From the NCBI GenBank assembly GCA_031424795.1, contig JANPIC010000133.1:12914-76913 (forward strand): a DNA stretch of 64,000 bases, in the 5' to 3' direction. This DNA comes from Aalborgiella sp031424795. GTDB lineage: Bacteria > Pseudomonadota > Gammaproteobacteria > Burkholderiales > Burkholderiaceae_C. Position numbers and translations under genes: made by a program. A model generated the notes under the pieces. That model made no database searches, was not told the origin of the DNA, and saw only the letters and a list, made by a program, of their open reading frames with translations. Of this stretch, positions 52,402 to 59,387 are shown in pieces. Position 1 is the first letter of the stretch. The number at the start of each line of letters is the position of its first letter.

Positions 52402-53397
52402 TCAATACAGGGCAAGTGCTTGCAAACACTGCTGTTGATGCGCTTCACCATTTGCCGGAGAAATCTCGGTTTTAGGCAATCGTAGCCCAGGCAATCGCAG
52501 CCCATACACCAAGCCAAGCGTCTCAGCCTGTACCACCCAAGCACACAGCCGCGAGAGCGAAGCTTCCGTATCTGCACAGCCCGTGCGTGCAAAATCTAGC
52601 CACAGCTCTTGCGCAGCTGCGTGTTGGGTATCGCGGCTGATCAAATCAATGGAAGGGCTGGGGTCATCCGCATCCATGCTCGCCCAGGTTTTGGCAACTT
52701 TCTTCCACACAATGTGCTTCATGGGGTCGCCACGGCGGTAGGCACGTATGCCGTCAAATTCACCTGTCGCTTTTGTTTGCGCCTGTTTGGCGTCGCCAGA
52801 CAGCGGCTCGCCAGCCGGCAAAGCTGGCGCATTGGGCTCAATAGCTGGATAAACCCACACGTGCATCGCAGGGCGTATGACAGTCCACACCCGAAACGTA
52901 CCCATGGGAAAACGCGTCTCGGCAGTCAGTGTCGGCAGCCGGTGCTTGCCGCGCGGCATGCCTTGGCCAGCGATTTTTACGGTGGCGCTGCCCTGAGCCG
53001 GTACATCTGCCCATGTCCAATGCGACAGATTCAGAACACTCATGCCAATGCCGTGTCTGAGGCGCTTTCCTGCACTGCTCAAAACAAGCTCAAAATTAAC
53101 AATAGCTGGCGTAAAATATGCCTGAGGTGCTATGATGTTGATAGCTATTCCGCGTAGATTGGCATGTCCAATGTGCATCCCAACCAGCACACTACCACCT
53201 ATCAAAAACGTCAACAAATAGCCTAAATTCAACTGGTAGTTGATGCTGGCGACTAACAGCACCAGCAAGGTCACCACCATCATCCAGCCGGCTTTGGTCG
53301 GCAAAATGTAGACATTGCGCTGGTTCAGCAGCATGCTGTCGGTCAACGGCAATCGGGCTTCAAACCATTGCTGAAAGCGTTTGCGAAAGAAGCCCAT
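52402..53397 (-). CDS. DUF58 domain protein
   Basis: A 331-residue protein with two N-terminal membrane helices (residues about 33-70) and a C-terminal DUF58 (von Willebrand-like) region recognised by GEFDGIRAYRRGDPMKHIVW. It lies between a MoxR ATPase gene (9 bp) and a TgpA-like gene (21 bp), the usual trio in which MoxR probably remodels the DUF58 protein. Residues about 85-99 (INIIAPQAYFTPAI) are encoded by a sequence resembling a diverged palindromic element. Confidence 0.88.
   Translation of the reverse strand: MGFFRKRFQQWFEARLPLTDSMLLNQRNVYILPTKAGWMMVVTLLVLLVASINYQLNLGYLLTFLIGGSVLVGMHIGHANLRGIAINIIAPQAYFTPAIVNFELVLSSAGKRLRHGIGMSVLNLSHWTWADVPAQGSATVKIAGQGMPRGKHRLPTLTAETRFPMGTFRVWTVIRPAMHVWVYPAIEPNAPALPAGEPLSGDAKQAQTKATGEFDGIRAYRRGDPMKHIVWKKVAKTWASMDADDPSPSIDLISRDTQHAAAQELWLDFARTGCADTEASLSRLCAWVVQAETLGLVYGLRLPGLRLPKTEISPANGEAHQQQCLQALALY
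53103..53145 (+). repeat. Diverged palindromic element in the DUF58 gene
   Basis: Plus strand TAGCTGGCGTAAAATATGCC then TGAGGTGCTATGATGTTGATAGC. Both module boundaries are recognisable, but the arms are changed and the protein length here matches the family as I recall it. Frame and stop change (CAG) agree with lolA and mltB. Confidence 0.4.
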
Positions 53398-53406
53398 ATC
53401 GAAAAT

Positions 53407-54390
53407 TCAGGACAAAGCGACAGCGTCTAACATCGCCCGAACTTGCGCACTGGCATTGCGTCCTGCGCTGCTGACAGGGTGCAAACGGTGCGCTACGGTT
53501 TGCACCATCACGGCGCGTATGTCATCAGGTGCGACGTAATCTCGTCCGCTCAAGAGTGCCTGCGCTTTGGTTGCACGCAGCAGCGCAATGCCGGCGCGCG
53601 GGCTTAAACCTTGCACAAACCAATGGCCAGAGCGGGTGGCGGCAATCAGGTCTTGCAGGTAATTTAGGAGCGGTTCAGAGGCATGAATTTGCAGCACTTG
53701 CTGTTGCAACAGCGCCAACTCGGCAGCGGTTAACAGTGCAGGCAGCGCATCGACCACAGTGCGTGTATCGCCATTCGTCAGCAGACTTCGTTCCGCAATT
53801 CGGTCAGGGTAGCCTAGTGAAATGCGCATCAAAAACCGGTCCAGCTGTGATTCTGGCAGCGCATACGTACCCAGCTGATCGTGCGGGTTTTGCGTGGCGA
53901 TGACGAAAAAGGGTGAGGGCAGGGCGCGGGTTTCGCCTTCAATGGTGACTTGTTTTTCTTCCATCGCTTCCAGCAGCGCACTTTGTGTTTTCGGGCTGGC
54001 GCGGTTGATTTCATCGGCCAACAGCACTTGTGCAAACATGGGGCCGGGGTGAAAGACAAACGACTGGCTGGCACGCTCGTAGATAGAGACGCCGCTCAAA
54101 TCGCTGGGCATCAGGTCGCTGGTGAACTGCACGCGAGAAAATTGCAACCCAAATGTCCGCGCTAAGGCATGCGCCAAGGTGGTTTTGCCAACGCCAGGCA
54201 CGTCTTCAATCAGCAAATGCCCGCCCGCCAGCAAGCAGGCGACGCAGTCTTGCACTTGCTCAGGTTTGCCCACAATCACGCTGTTGAGCTGAGTCAGCAA
54301 GGCTTTGAGTTTGCTTTGAGTGTTATTTTGGATATTGACTTGGGTCATGGTTTTGGGATTTAACGCGTTCACAGGCTTTTCTTGAAGCAT
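53407..54390 (-). CDS. MoxR-family AAA+ ATPase
   Basis: A 327-residue cytosolic AAA+ chaperone-like ATPase. Walker A lies in IEDVPGVGKTTLAHALARTF, Walker B in LLADEINRASPKTQSALLEA, sensor 1 in FFVIATQNPHDQLGTYALPE and arginine-finger region in ESQLDRFLMRISLGYP. It leads the MoxR-DUF58-TgpA operon. The first start at 54390 gives an extra 14 residues compared with MTQVNIQ at 54348, which may be the real start. The gene is divergent from the deacetylase gene. Confidence 0.93.
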   Translation of the reverse strand: MLQEKPVNALNPKTMTQVNIQNNTQSKLKALLTQLNSVIVGKPEQVQDCVACLLAGGHLLIEDVPGVGKTTLAHALARTFGLQFSRVQFTSDLMPSDLSGVSIYERASQSFVFHPGPMFAQVLLADEINRASPKTQSALLEAMEEKQVTIEGETRALPSPFFVIATQNPHDQLGTYALPESQLDRFLMRISLGYPDRIAERSLLTNGDTRTVVDALPALLTAAELALLQQQVLQIHASEPLLNYLQDLIAATRSGHWFVQGLSPRAGIALLRATKAQALLSGRDYVAPDDIRAVMVQTVAHRLHPVSSAGRNASAQVRAMLDAVALS

Positions 54391-54441
54391 ATTTTTGCAC
54401 TATTATGGATACCAGTACCTTACCGTAAAAATGACAAAATC

Positions 54442-55413
54442 ATGATGACCCCAAGCCACACCATGAGAACTGGTTATTTCACCCACCCCGATTGTCGTAA
54501 ACACGAAATGGGTCGCGGCCATCCCGAGTGCCCTGAGCGCCTGGACGCGATCAACGACCATTTGCTTTACACCGGGCTGCTTGACCATTTGGCGCAACCT
54601 GACGTGCCTTTGGTGCCCATCAGCGTCGTCGAACTCGCCCACAGCAAGCGCCACGTCGCCGCACTGCGCGGCATGAGCGACGCTTTGGTGGAGGATATCG
54701 AGGCTGGCGGCCCCAAATACGCGCAAATTGACCCTGATACCGCCATGAACCAGTTCACCTTGTTGGCCGCCCTGCGTGCCACCGGTGCCGCCGTGGCCGC
54801 GACCGACGCTGTCATGGCCGGTGAGCTGGCCAACGCCTTTTGCGCCATCCGCCCGCCTGGCCACCACGCTGAGCATGACCGCTCCATGGGTTTTTGCCTG
54901 ATCAACAGCGTCGCCACAGCCGCCAAATACGCGCTGGAGCGCCACGGGCTGGAGCGCGTCGCCATCGTCGATTTTGATGTGCACCACGGCAATGGCACAG
55001 AAGACATTGTCAGTGGTGACAACCGTATTTTGATGGTTAGCATCTTTCAGCACCCGTTTTACCCGCATTCCGGCGCGGACAGCACGGGTAGCAACATCGT
55101 CAATCTGCCTGTACCCGCCTACACCAAAGGTGCTGTGGTGCGCGAAATGATTGAGCACGGCTGGATACCGCGCTTGGAAGCCTTCAAGCCGCAAATGGTC
55201 TTCATCAGCGCCGGTTTTGACGCCCACAAAGACGACGATTTGGGCCAACTCGGCTTGGTAGAGCAAGATTACGCGTGGATCACAGCCCGCATCAAAGACA
55301 TCGCCAAGCGCCACGCCCATGGCCGCATCGTCTCCTGTTTAGAAGGCGGCTACAACCTCAATGCCTTGGCGCGTAGCGTGGAAGCGCATGTGCGGGTGTT
55401 GGCGGATCTTTGA
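54442..55413 (+). CDS. Histone deacetylase-like amidohydrolase
   Basis: A 323-residue zinc enzyme of the class II histone deacetylase/acetylpolyamine amidohydrolase family. The catalytic pocket is visible: IRPPGHHAEHDRSMGFCLIN (His pair), VAIVDFDVHHGNGTEDI (zinc Asp and His) and ISAGFDAHKDDDLGQLGL (zinc Asp). Opening TGYFTHPDCRKHEMGRGHPE is typical. Starts at 54442 or 54463 both fit; a longer frame from 54382 does not. In bacteria the substrates are acetylated polyamines or small amides. mscS follows by 15 bp. Confidence 0.92.
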   Translation: MMTPSHTMRTGYFTHPDCRKHEMGRGHPECPERLDAINDHLLYTGLLDHLAQPDVPLVPISVVELAHSKRHVAALRGMSDALVEDIEAGGPKYAQIDPDTAMNQFTLLAALRATGAAVAATDAVMAGELANAFCAIRPPGHHAEHDRSMGFCLINSVATAAKYALERHGLERVAIVDFDVHHGNGTEDIVSGDNRILMVSIFQHPFYPHSGADSTGSNIVNLPVPAYTKGAVVREMIEHGWIPRLEAFKPQMVFISAGFDAHKDDDLGQLGLVEQDYAWITARIKDIAKRHAHGRIVSCLEGGYNLNALARSVEAHVRVLADL

Positions 55414-55428
55414 AATTAACAGTCACGC

Positions 55429-56745
55429 ATGACATTATTCACCGCACTCGCGCCAGCCACCTCGCTCACTGTATCTTCTGCCATGCCGACGCAGGACATA
55501 GCGCAATGGTTTGCCCAGTTAGCCACACCAAAATCGCTGCTTGAGCTGGCCGTGCTGGCGCTCTGTGCGGCCTTGGCCTGGGGCTTGCTGTGGCTGATGC
55601 GGCGCAGTTTGGCGCATGTGGACGACAAATCCATTCTGTTTGGCAAGCGCCTGGTGGATGGCGTGCTGTTCCCTTTGTTGCTGTTGTGTTTGGCCTTTGT
55701 GGCGCGCGTGGTCTTGCTGCGCACCATGGAGGTGCATGTGCTGCACATTGCGATACCTGTTTTGCTCGCCTTGGTTGTCATCCGCGTGGGTGTCAAGGTG
55801 CTGCAGGTCGCTTTTAAAAAATCGCCACTGGTGCGGTTTTTAGAGCGCACTATTTCTTGGGTGGTCTGGCTGGCGCTGGTGTTGTGGATCAGCGGTTTGC
55901 TGCCCTTGGTGCTGCAAGAAATGGAACAGATTACCTGGCAGGTTGGCGACAGCGCACTGTCTTTGCGCACCATGCTGGATGGCGCACTGACCGCTGGAGC
56001 GGTGCTGTTGTTGGCTTTGTGGGTCGCATCGGCGGTGGAATCCAAGCTGCTGCGCCACGCCAGCGGTGGTGAGCTGTCGCTGCGCAAAGCCGCCAGCAAC
56101 GCGGTGCGGGCGGTGTTGATTTTTGTGAGCCTGTTGTTGTCGCTCAGCATCGTTGGTATTGATTTGACCGCGCTGTCCGTTCTAGGCGGTGCTGTTGGTG
56201 TGGGTATTGGCTTGGGGCTGCAAAAACTGGCGTCCAACTACGTCAGCGGCTTCGTCATCCTGACCGAGCGCAGCATGCGCATTGGTGACTATGTGCGGGT
56301 TGACAGCTTTGAAGGCCGCATCACCGACATCAAAACCCGCTACACCGTCATCCGCTCAGGCAGCGGGCGTGAATCCATCGTCCCTAACGAAATGCTGGTC
56401 ACCAACCGCGTTGAAAATTTGACCCTCAGCGACACCCTGATAGCGCAGCAAACATTGGTGTCCGTGGGCTACGCCAGCGACGTCGCGCTGGTCCGACGCC
56501 TGCTGGTAGAAGCCGCGCTGGGACAAAGCCGCGTCATGGCTGAACCCGCGCCCATTTCAGCTTTGACGGCCTTTGGCGCAAATGGTCTGGAATTTACCTT
56601 GAATTACTGGATCACCGATCCCGAAAATGGCCAGCTCAACATCCGCTCAGACGTCAACGTCGCCATCTTGACCCACTTGCGCAGCCATAGCATCGACATC
56701 CCGTACCCGCAGCAGGTGGTGCATGACGCGAAACCACGGGTTTAG
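55429..56745 (+). CDS. Small-conductance mechanosensitive channel, MscS family
   Basis: A 438-residue MscS-type channel that opens on hypo-osmotic shock. About five hydrophobic segments precede the pore helix LGGAVGVGIGLGLQKLASNY, which carries the Ala/Gly packing pattern, followed by FVILTERSMRIGDYVRVDSF and IKTRYTVIRSGSGRESIVPN of the cytosolic beta domain. It is longer than MscS of E. coli by extra N-terminal helices. Likely cotranscribed with the upstream deacetylase. Confidence 0.93.
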   Translation: MTLFTALAPATSLTVSSAMPTQDIAQWFAQLATPKSLLELAVLALCAALAWGLLWLMRRSLAHVDDKSILFGKRLVDGVLFPLLLLCLAFVARVVLLRTMEVHVLHIAIPVLLALVVIRVGVKVLQVAFKKSPLVRFLERTISWVVWLALVLWISGLLPLVLQEMEQITWQVGDSALSLRTMLDGALTAGAVLLLALWVASAVESKLLRHASGGELSLRKAASNAVRAVLIFVSLLLSLSIVGIDLTALSVLGGAVGVGIGLGLQKLASNYVSGFVILTERSMRIGDYVRVDSFEGRITDIKTRYTVIRSGSGRESIVPNEMLVTNRVENLTLSDTLIAQQTLVSVGYASDVALVRRLLVEAALGQSRVMAEPAPISALTAFGANGLEFTLNYWITDPENGQLNIRSDVNVAILTHLRSHSIDIPYPQQVVHDAKPRV

Positions 56746-56771
56746 CTCGGGGGGCCTCGTTTTAAGCAGAC

Positions 56772-56808
56772 GTAAAAAAAACCACCAAATCTTTCGATTG
56801 GTGGTTTA
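56772..56808. terminator. Bidirectional terminator between mscS-type gene and rpsT
   Basis: AAACCACCAA-TCTTTCGA-TTGGTGGTTT with A/T flanks, located between convergent genes. Confidence 0.85.
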
Positions 56809-56906
56809 GTTGCTTAACTTTTAACAGTTTGGCTTGCTAGCTGACAGCGCACCCAACAAAACGGCGAACTACAAATTTGCAGTTCGGGCGATTTGCTTAA
56901 ATTGAA

Positions 56907-57209
56907 TTAAGCAGCGGCCAAGACCAGAGTCTTGACTTTGGTAGACAAACGGCTCTTATCGCGCGCTGCCTTGTTTTTGTGGAAGATGCCTTTGTCAGCC
57001 ACGGTGTCAACCACAGCTTGCATCTTCGCAAAAGCTTCAGTTGCTTTTGCTTTGTCGCCAGCGATAACGGCTTTTTCGACGTTTTTCACAGCGGTACGGT
57101 ATTTAGAGCGCAAAGAAGTGTTTGCAGCATTGATTTTGACGTCTTGGCGTACGCGCTTACGGCCAGAGGCTAGACGAGGGTTTTTCTTTTTTGGTTTGGC
57201 TGATGCCAT
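56907..57209 (-). CDS. rpsT: 30S ribosomal protein S20
   Basis: S20 binds 16S rRNA early in assembly. The 100-residue, Lys/Arg-rich helical protein starts MASAKPKKKNPRLASGRKRV, then RQDVKINAANTSLRSKYRTA, and ends KSRLSTKVKTLVLAAA. Its leader is short (about 40 nt) from a promoter at 57257-57285. Confidence 0.97.
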   Translation of the reverse strand: MASAKPKKKNPRLASGRKRVRQDVKINAANTSLRSKYRTAVKNVEKAVIAGDKAKATEAFAKMQAVVDTVADKGIFHKNKAARDKSRLSTKVKTLVLAAA

Positions 57210-57256
57210 GATTTATGTTCCTTAAATGTATGTGGATGATGTCAGCTAAGCCTATG

Positions 57257-57285
57257 ATTCTAGCATTTTTGAGGACTCCAGTCCA
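57257..57285 (-). promoter_or_regulatory. Promoter of rpsT
   Basis: Minus strand TGGACT (57280-57285), 17 bp, TAGAAT (57257-57262) followed by CATAGGC. Confidence 0.55.
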
Positions 57286-57338
57286 CGCATTGCTGGGCTT
57301 AGATGGCTGCGAGGCTTTTGAAATAGCGCTAAAATGGA

Positions 57339-57356
57339 TGTATTACATGTAATACA
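57339..57356. promoter_or_regulatory. Perfect 18-bp palindrome, probable operator of the toxin-antitoxin pair
   Basis: TGTATTACATGTAATACA reads the same on both strands. It ends 11 bp before the antitoxin ATG and overlaps the region just upstream of the AGGAG ribosome site, the usual place for autorepression by a ribbon-helix-helix antitoxin. Confidence 0.8.
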
Positions 57357-57367
57357 GGAGTTCTGAC

Positions 57368-57604
57368 ATGTCCAGTTCCGTGATGACCATCCGCTTATCC
57401 CAAGACGATACAGTCAGATTGGCAAATTTGTCTGAAAAAACGCACCGCCCCAAATCTTTTTACATCAAAGAGGCACTTGCTCGCTATTTCGAAGATATGG
57501 AAGATCTTTATTTAGCCGAAAGCGCTATGGCTCGCATCCGCTCAGGGGAAGAGCGTACTTACACCTTAGACGAAGTAGAGGCCAAGCTTGGTTTGGCGGG
57601 TTGA
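57368..57604 (+). CDS. Ribbon-helix-helix antitoxin (RelB/CopG type)
   Basis: A 78-residue antitoxin: the N-terminal MTIRLSQDDTVRLANLSEKT then HRPKSFYIKEALARYFEDME is a ribbon-helix-helix DNA-binding fold; the acidic C-terminal part (RSGEERTYTLDEVEAKLGLA) would wrap and neutralise the toxin. It has a good AGGAG site and overlaps the toxin gene by 17 bases. It should repress its own promoter through the 18-bp palindrome just upstream. Confidence 0.88.
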   Translation: MSSSVMTIRLSQDDTVRLANLSEKTHRPKSFYIKEALARYFEDMEDLYLAESAMARIRSGEERTYTLDEVEAKLGLAG

Positions 57605-57857
57605 GCTGTCGGAGACGGCGCTTAAAAACCTCTCCAAGCTCGACAAACCAGTAGCACTACGAATTCGTAATTTTCTTCGCGACAGGCTGTCCGCATTAGA
57701 CGACCCGCGCAGCATAGGCGAGGCACTTAAAGGCGCAAAGCTGGGTGATTTGTGGAAATACCGAGTCGGCGATTATCGTGCCATAGCCAGCATCGAAGAC
57801 GGCAAAGTCGTCATCTTGGTTTTAGCAATTGGAAATCGTAAAGAAGTTTATCGTTGA
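57588..57857 (+). CDS. RelE/ParE-family toxin
   Basis: An 89-residue toxin. VWRVELSETALKNLSKLDKP, KLGDLWKYRVGDYRAIASIE and the terminal VLAIGNRKEVYR are the RelE superfamily pattern: the Arg-rich centre and the final RKEVYR resemble ribosome-dependent mRNA interferases, although ParE-like gyrase inhibition is possible. The start is a TTG at 57588 inside the antitoxin gene; no ATG lies nearby. This weak start would keep toxin below antitoxin level. Confidence 0.87.
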   Translation: MVWRVELSETALKNLSKLDKPVALRIRNFLRDRLSALDDPRSIGEALKGAKLGDLWKYRVGDYRAIASIEDGKVVILVLAIGNRKEVYR

Positions 57858-57868
57858 GGCTAAGTTTT

Positions 57869-57920
57869 GCTATATTTAAAATAGCACTTTAGGCAATAAA
57901 TACGCCGGCTAGAGGTGTAA
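57869..57920 (+). repeat. Intergenic palindromic element after the toxin gene
   Basis: GCTATATTTAAAATAGC, ACTTTAGGCAATAAATACGC and CGGCTAGAGGTGTAAAT: both modules present with slight right-arm decay. Lies between the toxin stop and the convergent unknown gene. Confidence 0.93.
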
Positions 57921-57963
57921 ATGAGGAATAAATTAGAGGTTTTATGCACTAATCTTGCATTTA

Positions 57964-58302
57964 TCAAACTTCATTTTCAAGTAACTCAGTCGCTTGAGCC
58001 AATTTTTCATTTTTGCAATACTCGGCATAGTTTTTGCCGAATTCTTTTTTATACCAAGATCCGACAATATAGCGGCTTAAGAAATAGCTAACTCTTTGCA
58101 AAAAAATAAAGACTGGAAAGACAATTAATATTACAAATAGCATTTCTATGCTAAGTGAATTCCATGCTATGTCACGATACCAGCGTATTGCACCCAATAC
58201 AGACGTCAAAAAAAATGTACTGTTAAGTACAATTCTCTGCATGCGTAAATTTGCATTTCGGAACTTGAAAAACTCTAATTTTTTAATTTCATCCATTTGC
58301 AC
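57964..58302 (-). CDS. Unknown small membrane protein
   Basis: A 112-residue protein that I do not recognise. Residues about 24-41 (IVLNSTFFLTSVLGAIRW) and 50-70 (LSIEMLFVILIVFPVFIFLQ) are hydrophobic helices; both ends are charged, with a basic/acidic tail YKKEFGKNYAEYCKNEKLAQ. The gene is markedly A+T-rich compared with its surroundings, as is the gene upstream, which suggests recent acquisition. No ribosome site stands out. Confidence 0.6.
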   Translation of the reverse strand: MQMDEIKKLEFFKFRNANLRMQRIVLNSTFFLTSVLGAIRWYRDIAWNSLSIEMLFVILIVFPVFIFLQRVSYFLSRYIVGSWYKKEFGKNYAEYCKNEKLAQATELLENEV

Positions 58303-58374
58303 AAACCTTATTTTTATTTACATTTAAAACTTGAAAATATTTTTTAAACTTATGAGTGAATAATGCATTTTAGT

Positions 58375-58410
58375 TCTAAATAAAATAGAATTTTAGATAA
58401 TAAATGCGAT
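58375..58410 (+). repeat. Diverged intergenic palindromic element in the accessory patch
   Basis: TCTAAATAAAATAGAATTTT then AGATAATAAATGCG matches the GCTATAAATAAAATAGC and TTTAGGCAATAAATACG parts of the element; the closest relative is the copy at 59230. The rest is lost. Confidence 0.6.
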
Positions 58411-58443
58411 TGCCAAAAACATAAGTTATATGAAAATATGGAT

Positions 58444-59094
58444 TTAAGATTTGTCGAAACTTTGAAATTTTTCGATAAGTTCAATAATTCGTTTGGCTTG
58501 GGCTGCATACTGTTTGTAGCAGCCTTCAATATTATCAACGACCAAGCTATGGTTGCCGTTTTCTAGCTTCTGGAATGTGAGATTGTTGTAGTACTTTGCA
58601 CGTTCAACAGTTTCGGCGTTGAAATCGAGGGCGCTTCGGATTTCTAGCAATGCTCTTTGAGTATCCGTGTCGAAGCTCCATATTGCGGAAACCCTAGCAT
58701 CCAAAAGTGGGGTTCCGTATTTTTGCAAAGTAAGGCTCTTTCCAGCTGGAGCTTTCTTGCTGAGGAAGAATTGATTCAATTGCTCGTCTGTAGCATGAAG
58801 GTATGGTTTAAGTACTGAGCAGATCTTCTGCGCATCAGTGTCAGCAGTTTCAGTGCTTAGGTGCTTAATAAGCCATTTGAGGCTTTGCCTAGTCATTGTG
58901 CCTTGGTGCTCTTCAATGGTATAGCTACAAAGCGCTAATTTAATCTTTAGAGAGGAAAGTTCTGATCTAATTGCTTCTCGACCAAGCTTGTTTTCTCGGA
59001 GCCGCTTTATTTCATCTACGACTATCGGGGCTAATAGACCTAGTAGCCATCCCAAGAGCAAAAGTGCAAGCTTCTCCATGGTTTCCTTAAGCAT
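58444..59094 (-). CDS. Unknown protein with N-terminal membrane anchor
   Basis: A 216-residue protein without a recognised family. Residues about 7-25 (KLALLLLGWLLGLLAPIVVD) form one membrane helix, followed by a basic, probably coiled-coil stretch (EIKRLRENKLGREAIRSELS) and a long helical soluble part. The build resembles small membrane-anchored proteins of accessory regions. Codon use and A+T content match the neighbouring unknown gene. Function is not assignable. Confidence 0.65.
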   Translation of the reverse strand: MLKETMEKLALLLLGWLLGLLAPIVVDEIKRLRENKLGREAIRSELSSLKIKLALCSYTIEEHQGTMTRQSLKWLIKHLSTETADTDAQKICSVLKPYLHATDEQLNQFFLSKKAPAGKSLTLQKYGTPLLDARVSAIWSFDTDTQRALLEIRSALDFNAETVERAKYYNNLTFQKLENGNHSLVVDNIEGCYKQYAAQAKRIIELIEKFQSFDKS

Positions 59095-59387
59095 TTTGTT
59101 CGAAAAGGTCTAGAAGTAATTAGTATTGCAAAAGTTGCAAAAATTTCTTAGAGAGTAATGCAATATAACTTAAATTTCACGAAAACAGCATCAAATTTAG
59201 TCAAATTTCACTGTTAAATTATTTAATCTGCTATAAATAAAATAGCGCTTTAGGCAATAAATACGCCGGCTAGAGGCATATTTAAAGGCTAAAATGGGAC
59301 AAATCAGCCATAAATCCACAAAAACAAGCCAAATCTACCTTTAAACGGCTTCCGTAGCTCCGAATTAAGCCGCTAAACTCAATCCCC
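59095..59387. other. A+T-rich spacer upstream of murJ
   Basis: This 293-bp stretch between the unknown gene and murJ holds one well-preserved palindromic element (59230-59284) and otherwise A+T-rich sequence without a gene. No clear -10/-35 pair for murJ was found. Confidence 0.5.
59230..59284 (+). repeat. Intergenic palindromic element upstream of murJ
   Basis: GCTATAAATAAAATAGC, GCTTTAGGCAATAAATACGC and CGGCTAGAGGCATATTTA. Near-consensus in both modules and a good reference copy. Confidence 0.95.

Noticed and set aside
54403..55320. A 305-codon open frame antisense to the deacetylase gene
   Set aside because: The plus-strand gene has all catalytic motifs; the antisense product is unlike any family and is due to codon bias.
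58060..58100. AATATAGCGGCTTAAGAAATAGC in the unknown membrane gene looks like the middle of the element
   Set aside because: The match is short, A+T-rich and without the large-hairpin core, so chance is likely.
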